A stretch of 64,000 nucleotides of DNA from Streptomyces mutabilis (GCF_014649815.1 NZ_BMTT01000002.1:124001-188000); one strand, 5' to 3'; counted from the first letter of the stretch, positions 40,299 through 48,784 are shown. Numbers and translations are program-made. Notes: a model not told the origin generated them from the letters alone.

Positions 40299-41302
40299 TT
40301 GGCGGCCTCCTTCTCGGACTGGTGACCGGTGTCTGCCTCGAGATCGTCCTCTCCGGCCTCGGTCTCGGCCGCATGGCCGGTCAGGGAGAGGAAGACGTCG
40401 TCGAGGGTGGGGCGGCGCAGGCCGATGTCGTCGATCTCGATGCCGCGTATGTCGAGCTCGCGGATGACCTCGGCGAGCAGCTTGGCTCCGCCGGTGACGG
40501 GGACGGTGAGTTTGCGGGTGTGCTGCTCCAGGGTGGTGGAGCCCTTCCCGAAGCCGGCGAGCACTTCGGCGGCCGTCGCCATGTGCTCGCGCTCGTGGAC
40601 GACGACCTCGACGCGCTCTCCGCCGGTACGGGCCTTGAGCTGGTCGGAGGTGCCACGGGCGATGACGTGCCCGCGGTCGACGACCGCGATGTCGTGCGCG
40701 AGGTGGTCGGCCTCCTCCAGGTACTGCGTGGTCAGCAGCAGGGTCGTGCCGCCGGAGACCAGCTGCTTGATGACCTCCCAGAGCTGCTGGCGGTTGCGCG
40801 GGTCGAGACCGGTCGTCGGTTCGTCCATGAACATCACGGGAGGGGAGACGACCAGGGCGGCGGCCAGGTCGAGCCGTCGGCGCATGCCTCCCGAGTAGGT
40901 CTTCGCGGGACGGTCGGCGGCGTCCGAGAGGTGGAACTGTTCGAGCAGCTCGACGGCACGAGCCTTCGCGGCCTTGGCCCGCATCTGGTAGAGCTGGCCG
41001 ACCATCTGGAGATTCTCACGACCGGTCAGGTACTCGTCCACCGCGGCGAACTGGCCGGAGAGGCCGATCGAGCGCCGGACCTCATTGGGGTGTTTGAGGA
41101 CGTCGATGCCCGCGACGACCGCCTTGCCGCTGTCGGGGCGCAACAGGGTCGTCAGGCAGCGGACGGCAGTGGTCTTGCCCGCGCCGTTCGGCCCGAGCAG
41201 GCCGAGAACGGTGCCCTCGGGAACGTCGAGGTCGACGCCGTCCAGAGCCCTTACGTCACCGAAGGCCTTCACCAGGCCTTCGGCATAGATGGCGCCTGGC
41301 AT
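40295..41302 (-). CDS. ABC exporter ATP-binding protein (DrrA-like)
   Basis: 335 residues from the ATG at 41302 with GGAG 8 bases upstream; an in-frame GTG at 41314 has no ribosome site. All ABC motifs are present: Walker A GPNGAGKTT, signature YSGGMRRRLDLA, Walker B VMFMDEPTTGLDP and switch His in TTQYLEEAD. The C-terminal DUF4162-type domain (about 225-310) is characteristic of DrrA. Daunorubicin-resistance-type pairs export hydrophobic compounds; the substrate here is unknown. The palindrome at 41403-41420, 100 bases upstream, probably controls expression. Confidence 0.95.
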   Translation of the reverse strand: MPGAIYAEGLVKAFGDVRALDGVDLDVPEGTVLGLLGPNGAGKTTAVRCLTTLLRPDSGKAVVAGIDVLKHPNEVRRSIGLSGQFAAVDEYLTGRENLQMVGQLYQMRAKAAKARAVELLEQFHLSDAADRPAKTYSGGMRRRLDLAAALVVSPPVMFMDEPTTGLDPRNRQQLWEVIKQLVSGGTTLLLTTQYLEEADHLAHDIAVVDRGHVIARGTSDQLKARTGGERVEVVVHEREHMATAAEVLAGFGKGSTTLEQHTRKLTVPVTGGAKLLAEVIRELDIRGIEIDDIGLRRPTLDDVFLSLTGHAAETEAGEDDLEADTGHQSEKEAAK

Positions 41303-41402
41303 ATGAGTCTCCACGTCATCGGGGATTCTTCGGAAAGCCTAGGTTTGCGCGTTTCGCTCTGCCCAGCGAACGATTTACGGCGAGCGACTCACAACACACC
41401 AT

Positions 41403-41420
41403 AACGCGATGTATCGCGTT
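41403..41420. promoter_or_regulatory. Near-perfect palindrome upstream of the exporter operon
   Basis: AACGCGAT-GT-ATCGCGTT has 8-bp perfect arms, a form usual for TetR or PadR operators. No such regulator gene is adjacent, so control would be from elsewhere. It lies between the exporter start and the ilvA stop. Confidence 0.6.
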
Positions 41421-41492
41421 GCACCACGCACGCCCACTCGAACGGGTGACAACGAGTGACGGCGGTGACGAGGGCCGTCAAGGGCCGCCGGC

Positions 41493-42722
41493 TCAGCCGA
41501 TGACGGGATACCCCGCCTCGCGCAGCGCCCGGCCGACCTCGGCGCAGTGCTCCGGCCCCTTCGTCTCAAGGTGCAGCTCGACCTCCGCCTCCGTGAGCCC
41601 GAGCCGTGGATCGGTCCGGACGTGGCTCACGTCGAGGACGTTAGCGTCCACCACTGACAACACCCCGAGAAGTGTGGCGAGGGCGCCGGGCCGGTCCGTG
41701 AGCCGCAGCCGGACCGCCAGGTAGCGGCCCTGCGCGGCCATGCCGTGCCGCAGCACGCCCTGCATCAGCACCGGATCCACGTTGCCTCCGGACAGCACCG
41801 CCACCACCGGCCCCGCGAAGGCGCCGGGCTCACTCAGCAGCGCCGCCACCGGGCTGGCGCCGGCCGGCTCCACGACCAGCTTGGCCCGCTCCAGGCACAG
41901 CAGCAGGGCGGTGGACAGTTCGTCCTCGGACACCGTGCGGACCTCGTCCACCAGGTCGCCGACGATCCCGAACGGCACATCACCGGGCCGCCCCACCTTG
42001 ATCCCGTCGGCCATCGTCGACGGATTCTCCACGGCCACCGGGCGGCCGGCGGCCAGCGAGGGCGGGTACGCCGCAGCGCCCTCGGCCTGCACGCCCACGA
42101 TGCGCACGTCCGGCCGCAGCGCCTTCACCGCGACCGCGATCCCGGCCACCAGCCCTCCCCCGCCGATGCCGACCACGACGGTCCGCACCTCGGGGCACTG
42201 CTCCAGGATCTCCAGCCCGACCGTGCCCTGCCCCGCGATGATGTCGGGGTGGTCGAAGGGGTGGATGAACACCGCGCCCGTCCGCTCGGCGTACTCCTGC
42301 GCCGCGGCCAGCGTCTCGTCGACCACATGGCCGTGCAGCCGCACTTCCGCGCCGTAGTCACGGGTCGCGCTGATCTTGGGCAGCGGGGCGCCCTTCGGCA
42401 TGAACACCGTCGAATGCACCCCGAGCAGCGACGAAGCCAGCGCCACGCCCTGCGCGTGATTGCCCGCGCTCGCCGCGACCACACCGGCGGCCCGCTGCTC
42501 GGGCAGCAGCCCCGCGATACGGACGTAGGCACCGCGCAGCTTGAACGAACCGGTCCGCTGGAGGTTCTCGCACTTGAGGTGCACCGGCGCGCCGACCAGA
42601 TGGGACAGGTGCCTGCTGCCCTCCATCGCGGTCACCCGCGCCACGCCCGAGAGCATCTTCTGCGCCCCGCGCACGTCGTCGAGGGTGACGGGGGCGACAG
42701 GGGCGGCCGTGCTGTAGCTCAT
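41493..42722 (-). CDS. ilvA: Threonine dehydratase with C-terminal ACT domain
   Basis: 409 residues from the ATG at 42722, with GGAG close upstream; the frame continues to 43418 as shadow. The PLP Lys is in RTGSFKLRGAY, the phosphate loop is VVVGIGGGGLVAG, and a C-terminal ACT-like domain (about 330-409, LAVRLRLTDRPGALATLLGVL) provides regulation. Fold-type II threonine dehydratases make 2-oxobutyrate for isoleucine synthesis or for catabolism. The single-ACT short form is common in actinobacteria. Divergent from the MarR gene. Confidence 0.93.
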   Translation of the reverse strand: MSYSTAAPVAPVTLDDVRGAQKMLSGVARVTAMEGSRHLSHLVGAPVHLKCENLQRTGSFKLRGAYVRIAGLLPEQRAAGVVAASAGNHAQGVALASSLLGVHSTVFMPKGAPLPKISATRDYGAEVRLHGHVVDETLAAAQEYAERTGAVFIHPFDHPDIIAGQGTVGLEILEQCPEVRTVVVGIGGGGLVAGIAVAVKALRPDVRIVGVQAEGAAAYPPSLAAGRPVAVENPSTMADGIKVGRPGDVPFGIVGDLVDEVRTVSEDELSTALLLCLERAKLVVEPAGASPVAALLSEPGAFAGPVVAVLSGGNVDPVLMQGVLRHGMAAQGRYLAVRLRLTDRPGALATLLGVLSVVDANVLDVSHVRTDPRLGLTEAEVELHLETKGPEHCAEVGRALREAGYPVIG

Positions 42723-42866
42723 CTCTCCAGCATCGCAGTTCACAGGCGCCCGGGGCCGTTGTGACCAACGTCCGAGACCCGCTTCGCCCAGCGCAGGTAC
42801 GGTCAGCCGCCCGGCCGCGTACCCTGTCCCCCAATCAGCAGCCCTCCACGAAGTGAGCCCCCGGCC

Positions 42867-43394
42867 ATGCCCACAACACCTGAAATGTCGATGGACATGA
42901 CGACCGCCGGTGACACCGGTCTTCTCGAGACGCTCCAGCACGAGGTGGCGCTCTTCGCCCGTCGCGCCGAACAGACCCGGCTCGGCGGTGTCGGGCAGGT
43001 GCGCAACTCGATGGACCGCGCCGCCTACCTGCTCCTCAACCGCCTCGACAAAGAGGGCCCGATGGGCGTGAAGGCGCTCGCCGCGAGCATGGGGATCGAC
43101 TCCTCCACGGTCACCCGGCAGGTGGCCCCGCTCGTCGACACCGGCCTCGTCAAGCGGACCTCGCACCCCGAGGACGGCCGCGCGGTGGTCCTTCAGCTGT
43201 CCCCGCGCGGTGTGGCGCGACTGGAGGAGGTCCGGTCCTCCCGGCGTCAACTCATGGCCGAGCTGACACACGACTGGGCGCCGGAGGAGCGCGAGGCCTT
43301 CTGCACGCTCCTTGCGCGATTCAACGGCGCCCTGTCCGCCCGTATGGCCCCGTCGGGCATGTCGGCGGGCCAGGAGTCGCCGACGTCTTCCTGA
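42867..43394 (+). CDS. MarR-family transcriptional regulator
   Basis: 175 residues from the ATG at 42867; ATGs at 42885 and 42891 are alternatives. The winged helix-turn-helix is clear (MGVKALAASMGIDSSTVTRQVAPLVDTGLVKRTSHPEDGRAVVLQLSPRG), flanked by the dimerisation helices at both ends. MarR proteins usually repress neighbouring or own genes and release DNA on binding phenolic or oxidising ligands. It diverges from ilvA, and four 21-22 bp repeats follow it before a sigma-like gene. Targets are not evident from the sequence. Confidence 0.9.
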   Translation: MPTTPEMSMDMTTAGDTGLLETLQHEVALFARRAEQTRLGGVGQVRNSMDRAAYLLLNRLDKEGPMGVKALAASMGIDSSTVTRQVAPLVDTGLVKRTSHPEDGRAVVLQLSPRGVARLEEVRSSRRQLMAELTHDWAPEEREAFCTLLARFNGALSARMAPSGMSAGQESPTSS

Positions 43395-43397
43395 GCC

Positions 43398-43471
43398 GGC
43401 CGTCAGGGCTTCCGACACGGCCGTCAGGGCTTTCTGACGCTGCCGTCAGGTCTTCGGACACAGCCGTCAGG
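43398..43471. repeat. Four imperfect 21-22 bp tandem repeats, core GCCGTCAGG
   Basis: The core recurs at 43399, 43420, 43442 and 43463 (spacings 21, 22, 21), each followed by a variant of GCTTTCGGACAC. The spacing equals two helical turns, so the cores lie on one face of the DNA. They sit between the MarR stop (43394) and the sigma-like GTG (43589), where a promoter is expected. Confidence 0.75.
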
Positions 43472-43588
43472 GCCTTTTCGCGCGGACCGTACCGGCCCCT
43501 TGACCGGAGGGCCGCCCCTGGCCTGATGTGAGACCTCAGGGGTCGTCGTCGCGTTCCGGGGGTCGTCGCCCTCCGGGCGGGAGGCGCG

Positions 43589-44092
43589 GTGCGAGACGGG
43601 CAAGCGTCGTACGGCGCCCGCCGGGCCCGGGAGTTCCAGGCGTTCGTCGCGGGCGCGGCAGGGCGACTGCTGCATGCCGCCACCCTGCTCACGGCCGAAC
43701 CACCGGACGACAATCCGCGCGCACGGCGCCTGCTCGCCCTGTCCCTCGCCCACACGTACGCGTACTGGGACCGGCTGCACGGCGAGGACCCGTACGACCG
43801 CGCCCGCCAGGACCTGGCCACCCGCTTCGCCCGCGGGGCCTGGCACCGGCACGGCGGCCTCGGCCGCGCCCGGAGGCGCCCCGTCGGTCCGCTGAGCGGG
43901 CTCACCCCGCAGGAGCGCCTGATCCTGGTGCTCAGGCTCTACGAGGGCGTCGCGGAGGAACAGGCGGCGGCCCTGCTGGGCCTGCCCGTGGAGCGCGTAC
44001 GGACGATCTGCGAACGCGCGACGGCCACCCTGCTGCGCCCGCCCGCCGGCCGATCCCGCCCGGTGGCTGAACCGAAGGCGGCGACCTCGTGA
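43589..44092 (+). CDS. Sigma-factor-like protein (sigma-70 region 4 type helix-turn-helix)
   Basis: 167 residues from the GTG at 43589, with GGGAGG upstream. The N-terminal half is helical (EFQAFVAGAAGRLLHAATLLTAE ... LALSLAHTYAYWDRL), reminiscent of degenerate region 2. The C-terminal half has a region 4-like motif (LTPQERLILVLRLYEGVAEEQAAALLGLPVERVRTICERATATLL). The core-binding region 2.1-2.4 is poorly conserved, so it may be a degenerate ECF sigma or a regulator. A split small membrane-protein gene follows at 44240, as expected for an anti-sigma-like partner. Confidence 0.75.
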   Translation: MRDGQASYGARRAREFQAFVAGAAGRLLHAATLLTAEPPDDNPRARRLLALSLAHTYAYWDRLHGEDPYDRARQDLATRFARGAWHRHGGLGRARRRPVGPLSGLTPQERLILVLRLYEGVAEEQAAALLGLPVERVRTICERATATLLRPPAGRSRPVAEPKAATS

Positions 44093-44239
44093 GGGGCACG
44101 CGCGCGTGGAGACCCGCGGTCACGCGCGCGGAGGCGGAGACGGAGGACGTGGAGTACGCGGGCAGGCGCGCGCGGAGGACGTGGGGCGGGCTCTCCCGGA
44201 AGGCGCGGGCGGGCTCGCGCGGAGTACGGGGAGGCGCCG

Positions 44240-44496
44240 GTGAACCGGCTGCAACGTGAGGCGGCGGCCCGGCGGATCATGGAGCAGTCGCCGCCGCGGG
44301 TGCCGCCCGAGCTGTACGCGGCGCCTTGCGCCGCGGCGGCCGCATGCTGCGGCGCGGGACCGCCGTACGCCGCCTGATGTGGGTGCTGCTGGGCGCCGCG
44401 GCCGTGGCGTTCACGGTGTGGGCGCTGACCGTCCAGCCGTGGGTGGAGCCGCCGTCGGAGACGACCCCACCCGTGACGGGCTGGGAGGGCTGGTGA
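44240..44496 (+). pseudogene. Small single-pass membrane protein gene split by an apparent one-base deletion
   Basis: The GTG at 44240 has GGGGAGG 6 bases upstream and reads MNRLQREAAARRIMEQSPPR then VPPELYAA before going out of frame and stopping at 44377. The next frame, open through 44496, continues sensibly as LRRGGRMLRRGTAVRRLMW then VLLGAAAVAFTVWALTV and a short tail, a basic stretch followed by a membrane helix. Inserting one base in the GCGGCGCC run near 44319-44325 restores an 85-residue protein. It may be a real frameshift, a sequencing error or, less likely, programmed shifting. It follows the sigma-like gene and could be its membrane partner. Confidence 0.65.
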
Positions 44497-44506
44497 GCCG
44501 TCCGGG

Positions 44507-45661
44507 CTAGCCCAGCGCCTGCTGGAGGTCGGCGAGCAGGTCGTCGACGTTCTCGATGCCGACCGACAGGCGCACCAGGTCGGCGGGCACCTCCAGGGCC
44601 GAACCGGCCGCGGAGGCGTGCGTCATGCGGCCCGGGTGCTCGATCAGCGACTCGACGCCGCCCAGGGACTCGCCGAGCGTGAACACCTTCGCGCGGTTGC
44701 AGACCTCGACGGCCGCCTCCTCTCCGCCCTCGACGCGGAAGGACACCATGCCGCCGAACGCCTTCATCTGCTTGGCGGCCACCTCGTGCCCCGGGTGCTC
44801 CGGCAGCCCCGGGTACAGGACGCTCGTCACCCGCGCGTGCCGGGTGAGCATCTCGGCGACCTTGGTCGCGTTCTCGCTGTGCCGGTCCATGCGCACCGCG
44901 AGGGTCTTGGTGCCGCGCAGCACCAGCCAGGAGTCGAAGGGCCCGGCGACCGCGCCCATCGCGTTCTGGTGGAACGCCAGCTCCTCCCCCAGCTCCTGGT
45001 CGTTCACGATCAGCGCGCCGCCGACGACGTCCGAGTGACCGCCCATGTACTTGGTCAGGGAGTGCACGACGACGTCCGCGCCGAGCGCCAGCGGCTGCTG
45101 GAGGTACGGCGTGGCGAAGGTGTTGTCGACGACGAGCCGTGCCCCCGCGTCCCGGGCGACCTGGGCGACGGCGGCGATGTCGGTGATGCCGAGCAGTGGG
45201 TTGGACGGCGTCTCCACCCACACGGCCTTGGTCCTGGGGGTGGTGGCCGCCCGCACGGCCGCGGGGTCGCTCGAGTCCGCCACCGACCACTCCACGCCCC
45301 ACCGCGTGGCGACCTTGGCGAACAGCCGGAAGGTGCCGCCGTACGCGTCGTTGGGGATGACCACGTGGTCGCCGGGGCGCAGCAGCGCGCGCAACAGGCA
45401 GTCCTCGGCCGCCAGTCCGGACGCGAACGCGAGGCCGCGGCGGCCGCCCTCCAGGGCGGCGAGGTTCTCCTCCAGGGCCGTACGCGTCGGGTTGGCGCTG
45501 CGGCTGTACTCGTAGCCGCCGCGCAGTCCGCCGACGCCGTCCTGCTTGTACGTCGACACCTGGTAGATCGGCGGGACGACCGCGCCCGTCTGCGGATCGG
45601 CGGTGTTGCCCGCGTGGATCGCGAGCGTCTCGAAGTGCTGACTGATGTGCCTGTCGCTCAT
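44507..45661 (-). CDS. metB: Cystathionine gamma-synthase/lyase (PLP-dependent trans-sulfuration enzyme)
   Basis: 384 residues from the ATG at 45661; the longer frame lacks family similarity. The Cys/Met metabolism PLP fold is complete: FETLAIHAGN, PPIYQVSTYKQDG, SANPTRTALEENLAALEGG, the Lys motif HSLTKYMGGHSDVVGG, and the C-terminal MTHASAAGSALEVPADLVRLSVGIE. It could join homoserine derivatives with cysteine (synthase) or cleave cystathionine (lyase); sequence alone does not separate these cleanly in actinobacteria. It converges with the split gene, and the stops are 10 bases apart. Confidence 0.92.
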   Translation of the reverse strand: MSDRHISQHFETLAIHAGNTADPQTGAVVPPIYQVSTYKQDGVGGLRGGYEYSRSANPTRTALEENLAALEGGRRGLAFASGLAAEDCLLRALLRPGDHVVIPNDAYGGTFRLFAKVATRWGVEWSVADSSDPAAVRAATTPRTKAVWVETPSNPLLGITDIAAVAQVARDAGARLVVDNTFATPYLQQPLALGADVVVHSLTKYMGGHSDVVGGALIVNDQELGEELAFHQNAMGAVAGPFDSWLVLRGTKTLAVRMDRHSENATKVAEMLTRHARVTSVLYPGLPEHPGHEVAAKQMKAFGGMVSFRVEGGEEAAVEVCNRAKVFTLGESLGGVESLIEHPGRMTHASAAGSALEVPADLVRLSVGIENVDDLLADLQQALG

Positions 45662-45757
45662 GAGGACCGAGCGTAGCGGCGCGGACGGCTCCGTGCGTTT
45701 TCCACAGGCCCGGGCACAGGTTGGCCAATTGTCGGCGCGGTCTGGTTCGCTTGAGAC

Positions 45758-46876
45758 ATGGAGATTCTCTGGGTCCTGATGGCACTGGCCATGCTGGCCG
45801 CGGTGCTGGTCCCCCTTCTGCGGCGCCGGCGGGGCGCGGTCGGCCTGGTTCCGCCCGGCCATCCCGACGCGGCGGATCCCGCGAACTACGGCTTCGCCCG
45901 CGAGGAGGAGCTCGACATCCGCATGCCCGGTCCCGATCACGACCTGCTGGAAGTCCTGGACCTGGTGCAGCGCACCCAGGACTACCGGGGAGCCCAGCAG
46001 CTCCTGGCCGGCACGGAGGCCGAGGGCGAGCGGCGCTGGCAGCGCGTGCAGGCCTTCGCGGGCGCGGCGTCGCTGGAGCTGGCGCAGCGGCCCGGCGGCG
46101 TCGGTGAGACGCCGGGCGGGCAGTGGCTGCGGGTGTGGCGGGCCGAGGCCCCCAAGGACGCGGGCGGCGCGGCCGTGCAGGCCGAGTTCCTGGTGCAGCA
46201 GGCGTGGCGGACGGCGACGCCGGGCACGGACGAGTTCCGGATCATCATGGAGGAGGCGAAGGAGGCCTGCTCACAGGCGGCGCTGCTCGCCCCCGGCGAC
46301 CCGATCCCCTACATCGTCGAGCTGTCGGTGGCCCGCGGCCTCGGCTACCCCCGCGAGGAGTTCGAACAGCTCTGGCTGAAGATCCTCGACCGCGCCCCGA
46401 ACCACATGGGGGCGCACCTGACGGCCCTGCACTACTGGTGCGAGAAGTGGCACGGCTCCCGCGACCTGGCGTACTCCTTCGCGGAGGCCGCGGCCGCTCG
46501 CGCTCCGCAGGGTTCCCTGCTCGCGGCGATGCCCCTCTTCGCGGTCTTCGAGCACCTGCCCGAGGTCAACATGGTCAGGGGCTTCTACCAGAGCGAGGTC
46601 GTCACCAAGGCGGTCCACGGTGCCCTGCACGCGGTGCACTCGGCCCGCCCCGACGACCCGATGCAGGCGCACGTCCGCCATCTGCTGGTGTTCTTCCTGG
46701 TCCGCGGCGAGCGCTGGGCCGAGGCCATGAACCAGCTGATAGTCATCGACGGCCACGTGGGCGCGCTGCCCTGGACTCTGTCGCACGACCCAGCGGCGGA
46801 GTTCGCCGTCTACCGCGCGCTGGCGGTGGCGGGCTACGAGGCCAACGGCGGCAGTCCGGCGACGCTCCCCCACTGA
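45758..46876 (+). CDS. Membrane-anchored TPR-like protein, function unknown
   Basis: 372 residues. An N-terminal helix (ILWVLMALAMLAAVLVPLL) followed by RRRRGAV makes an N-out signal anchor. The cytosolic part is helical, with repeat-like segments (LLEVLDLVQRTQDYRGAQQLL; EEAKEACSQAALLAPGDPIPYIVELSVARGLG; AEAAAARAPQGSLLAAMPLFAVFEHLP) suggesting degenerate TPRs. No catalytic motif. Its ATG lies within about 30 bases of probable promoter elements and lacks a clear Shine-Dalgarno. A strong hairpin follows. I do not recognise a named family. Confidence 0.77.
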   Translation: MEILWVLMALAMLAAVLVPLLRRRRGAVGLVPPGHPDAADPANYGFAREEELDIRMPGPDHDLLEVLDLVQRTQDYRGAQQLLAGTEAEGERRWQRVQAFAGAASLELAQRPGGVGETPGGQWLRVWRAEAPKDAGGAAVQAEFLVQQAWRTATPGTDEFRIIMEEAKEACSQAALLAPGDPIPYIVELSVARGLGYPREEFEQLWLKILDRAPNHMGAHLTALHYWCEKWHGSRDLAYSFAEAAAARAPQGSLLAAMPLFAVFEHLPEVNMVRGFYQSEVVTKAVHGALHAVHSARPDDPMQAHVRHLLVFFLVRGERWAEAMNQLIVIDGHVGALPWTLSHDPAAEFAVYRALAVAGYEANGGSPATLPH

Positions 46877-46908
46877 CGGCTCGCCCCCCCCGGGGCTCGA
46901 CGACACGT

Positions 46909-46940
46909 ACGGCCCGGCGGGAGAGTTCCCGCCGGGCCGT
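46909..46940. terminator. 14-bp perfect hairpin between converging genes
   Basis: Arms 46909-46922 and 46927-46940 pair perfectly around a GAGT loop, 32 bases after the TPR-like gene and 17 bases from the msrA stop. It should work in both directions. Confidence 0.9.
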
Positions 46941-46957
46941 CTCGCGCGGTCGTCCGG

Positions 46958-47470
46958 TCAGCCCTCGGCACGGGCCGGCAGCCGCCACCCCGGGCGCGGG
47001 AAGTGGCAGGTGTAGCCGTCCGGGTACCGCTGCAGGTAGTCCTGGTGCTCGGGCTCGGCCTCCCAGAAGGGTCCGACCGGCTCCACCTCGGTGACGACCT
47101 TGCCCGGCCACAGCCCGGAGGCGTCCACGTCCGCGATGGTGTCCTCGGCGATCCGCTTCTGCTCGTCGTCCACGTAGTAGATCGCCGAGCGGTAGCTCAT
47201 GCCGATGTCGTTGCCCTGGCGGTTCTTGGTGCTCGGGTCGTGGATCTGGAAGAAGAACTCCAGGATCGTGCGGTAGTCGGTCCGCTCGGGGTCGAAGAGG
47301 ATCTCGATGGCCTCCGCGTGCGTGCCGTGGTTGCGGTACGTCGCGTTCGGCACGTCGCCCCCGGTGTATCCGACCCGGGTCGCCGTCACGCCCGGGAGCC
47401 GCCGGATCAGCTCCTCCATCCCCCAGAAGCATCCGCCCGCAAGTACGGCCCTCTGCGTCTGCGCGGCCAT
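46958..47470 (-). CDS. msrA: Peptide methionine sulfoxide reductase A
   Basis: 170 residues; GGAGGG lies 6 bases before the ATG. The catalytic motif GGCFWGMEE (Cys14) and the substrate region [27 protein letters not shown] are intact, and FHF-type resolving segments end with [11 protein letters not shown]. It reduces methionine-S-sulfoxide in proteins using thioredoxin. Monocistronic, with more than 550 bases upstream that lack a recognisable gene. Confidence 0.96.
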   Translation of the reverse strand: MAAQTQRAVLAGGCFWGMEELIRRLPGVTATRVGYTGGDVPNATYRNHGTHAEAIEILFDPERTDYRTILEFFFQIHDPSTKNRQGNDIGMSYRSAIYYVDDEQKRIAEDTIADVDASGLWPGKVVTEVEPVGPFWEAEPEHQDYLQRYPDGYTCHFPRPGWRLPARAEG

Positions 47471-48028
47471 CGCGGCCCTCCCATTCCATCGTTCTGATCA
47501 CTCGGGCTACTCGGCTCGCACACCGACATCCCACGTCCATCCCCCTCAACACACGAGGGTTCCGAGCGATTCCGTATCGCTCCGGGGCATGCGGTCGTCG
47601 GCGAGGCTCCGCCCGGGCCGTGTGAGCGGGCCCACGCCTCGGTCGTACGGGTGCATCGGTTCGCCTCACTCGTTCGAGCGGTGGGCCCGCACACGCTGCG
47701 GACAGGCTGAGGCGCGGGACGCCGCCGACGGATCTTGCTTCCTCGTGGCACCGCGGGAACCGCTGACGGTCATCGTCCGGATCGTCCCACCGTTCGACGT
47801 GCTGCAGTCCCACCGACGTCTTCGTGGTGACCGCGGACTGGGCCGGCACAGCGGACGGACCCGCCCACCACCCGGAGTCCCGCCGGACCCTGCACGCGCG
47901 CGGAATCCGCTGGTGGACGGCAGTCCGGCACGGACGACCCCCGACCGACGGCTCCGGCGCCCCGGGCGTCGACGGCCTTCGGCGTGCCGTCGCGAACGGC
48001 CGGCTCGCCGGGGAGTTCGGCGCCCGGG
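47471..48028. other. 558-base intergenic stretch, no convincing gene
   Basis: Between the msrA start and the TetR stop both strands show only open frames with Arg/Pro/Ser-rich translations typical of out-of-frame GC-rich DNA. A 103-residue rightward frame (47824-48135) runs into the tetR gene and has no ribosome site or domain. I found no strong palindrome, tRNA-like fold or insertion. It could be decayed coding sequence or an unusually long msrA leader. Confidence 0.4.
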
Positions 48029-48619
48029 TCACTCCGTCCGCCGCACCCCCGTCACCAGCACCGCCACCAGCCGCCGGGCGTCGTAGCGCGGGTCGTTCTC
48101 CGCTCCGATGCAGAGGTTGCCGACGCCGCGCATGAGTTCGTAGGCGGACAGGTCGGAGCGGATCTCGCCGGCGGTGGCCGCGGCGTCGAGGAGGTCGGTG
48201 CACACCGGCACGAGGCGGTCGAGGAAGTAGGCGTGCAGCGTCTCGAAGCCGGCGTTGTCGGACTGGAGTACGCCGGCGAGGCCGTGCTTGGTGACCAGGA
48301 AGTCGACGAAGAGGTCGATCCACCGCGCGAGGGCGGTGTAGGGGGTCGGGCTGCTCGCCAGCAGTTCGGGGCCGGCCGCGGCGCAGGCCTCCACCTGGTG
48401 CCGGTAGACGCCGACGATGAGGTCGGCCCGCGTCGGGAAGTGCCGGTAGATCGTGGCCGTACCGACGCCCGCCTCGGCCGCGATGTCGCGGACCGGCGCC
48501 TCCACGCCGGACCTCACGAAGACCGCGGCGGCCGCGTCCAGGAGGGTCTTCTGGTTGCGCCGGGCGTCCGCGCGTCTGGGGCGGTCGGTACGTCCCTCGG
48601 TCTCGTCGCCGTCCACCAT
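48029..48619 (-). CDS. TetR-family transcriptional regulator
   Basis: 196 residues from the ATG at 48619, with GGAGGG about 10 bases upstream. The N-terminal helix-turn-helix (residues about 20-65: RNQKTLLDAAAAVFVRSGVEAPVRDIAAEAGVGTATIYRHFPTRADLI) is classic, followed by a ligand-binding helical domain. It faces the aldo/keto reductase gene across 165 bases holding a long two-part inverted repeat, so it very probably represses both. The ligand is unknown; electrophiles or quinones are common for such pairs. Confidence 0.94.
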   Translation of the reverse strand: MVDGDETEGRTDRPRRADARRNQKTLLDAAAAVFVRSGVEAPVRDIAAEAGVGTATIYRHFPTRADLIVGVYRHQVEACAAAGPELLASSPTPYTALARWIDLFVDFLVTKHGLAGVLQSDNAGFETLHAYFLDRLVPVCTDLLDAAATAGEIRSDLSAYELMRGVGNLCIGAENDPRYDARRLVAVLVTGVRRTE

Positions 48620-48647
48620 CGCGTCGTTTCCCTCCACAGACCGGTCA

Positions 48648-48695
48648 TTGCTAAACGGAACATCGTCCCGTATCGTCAAACGGGACAAGGTTCCG
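48648..48695. promoter_or_regulatory. TetR operator with divergent promoters
   Basis: CGGAACATCGTCCCGT (48656-48671) and ACGGGACAAGGTTCCG (48680-48695) are inverted copies matching at 14 of 16 positions, 8 bases apart. The rightward promoter TTGCTA (48648-48653) and TATCGT (48671-48676) with a 17-base spacer encloses the left arm. Leftward TTGACG (48679-48674) with a GTTTAG -10 (48656-48651) also overlaps it. A TetR pair bound here would shut both genes. Confidence 0.7.
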
Positions 48696-48784
48696 GTTGC
48701 CCATGATGCCAGAGCCCGGGGCCGTCGTGCCATTGCCGTGCGCCCGTGCGCACCGCTCCCTTCCCTCGACGGAGGAACACGATC

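Noticed and set aside
44089..44259. 56-residue frame starting GTGA at the end of the sigma-like gene
   Set aside because: No family similarity, Arg/Gly-rich, and it overlaps the better-supported start at 44240. It remains possible but unsupported.
47824..48135. 103-residue plus-strand frame before and into tetR
   Set aside because: No ribosome site, no domain, and it overlaps the tetR 3' end antisense.
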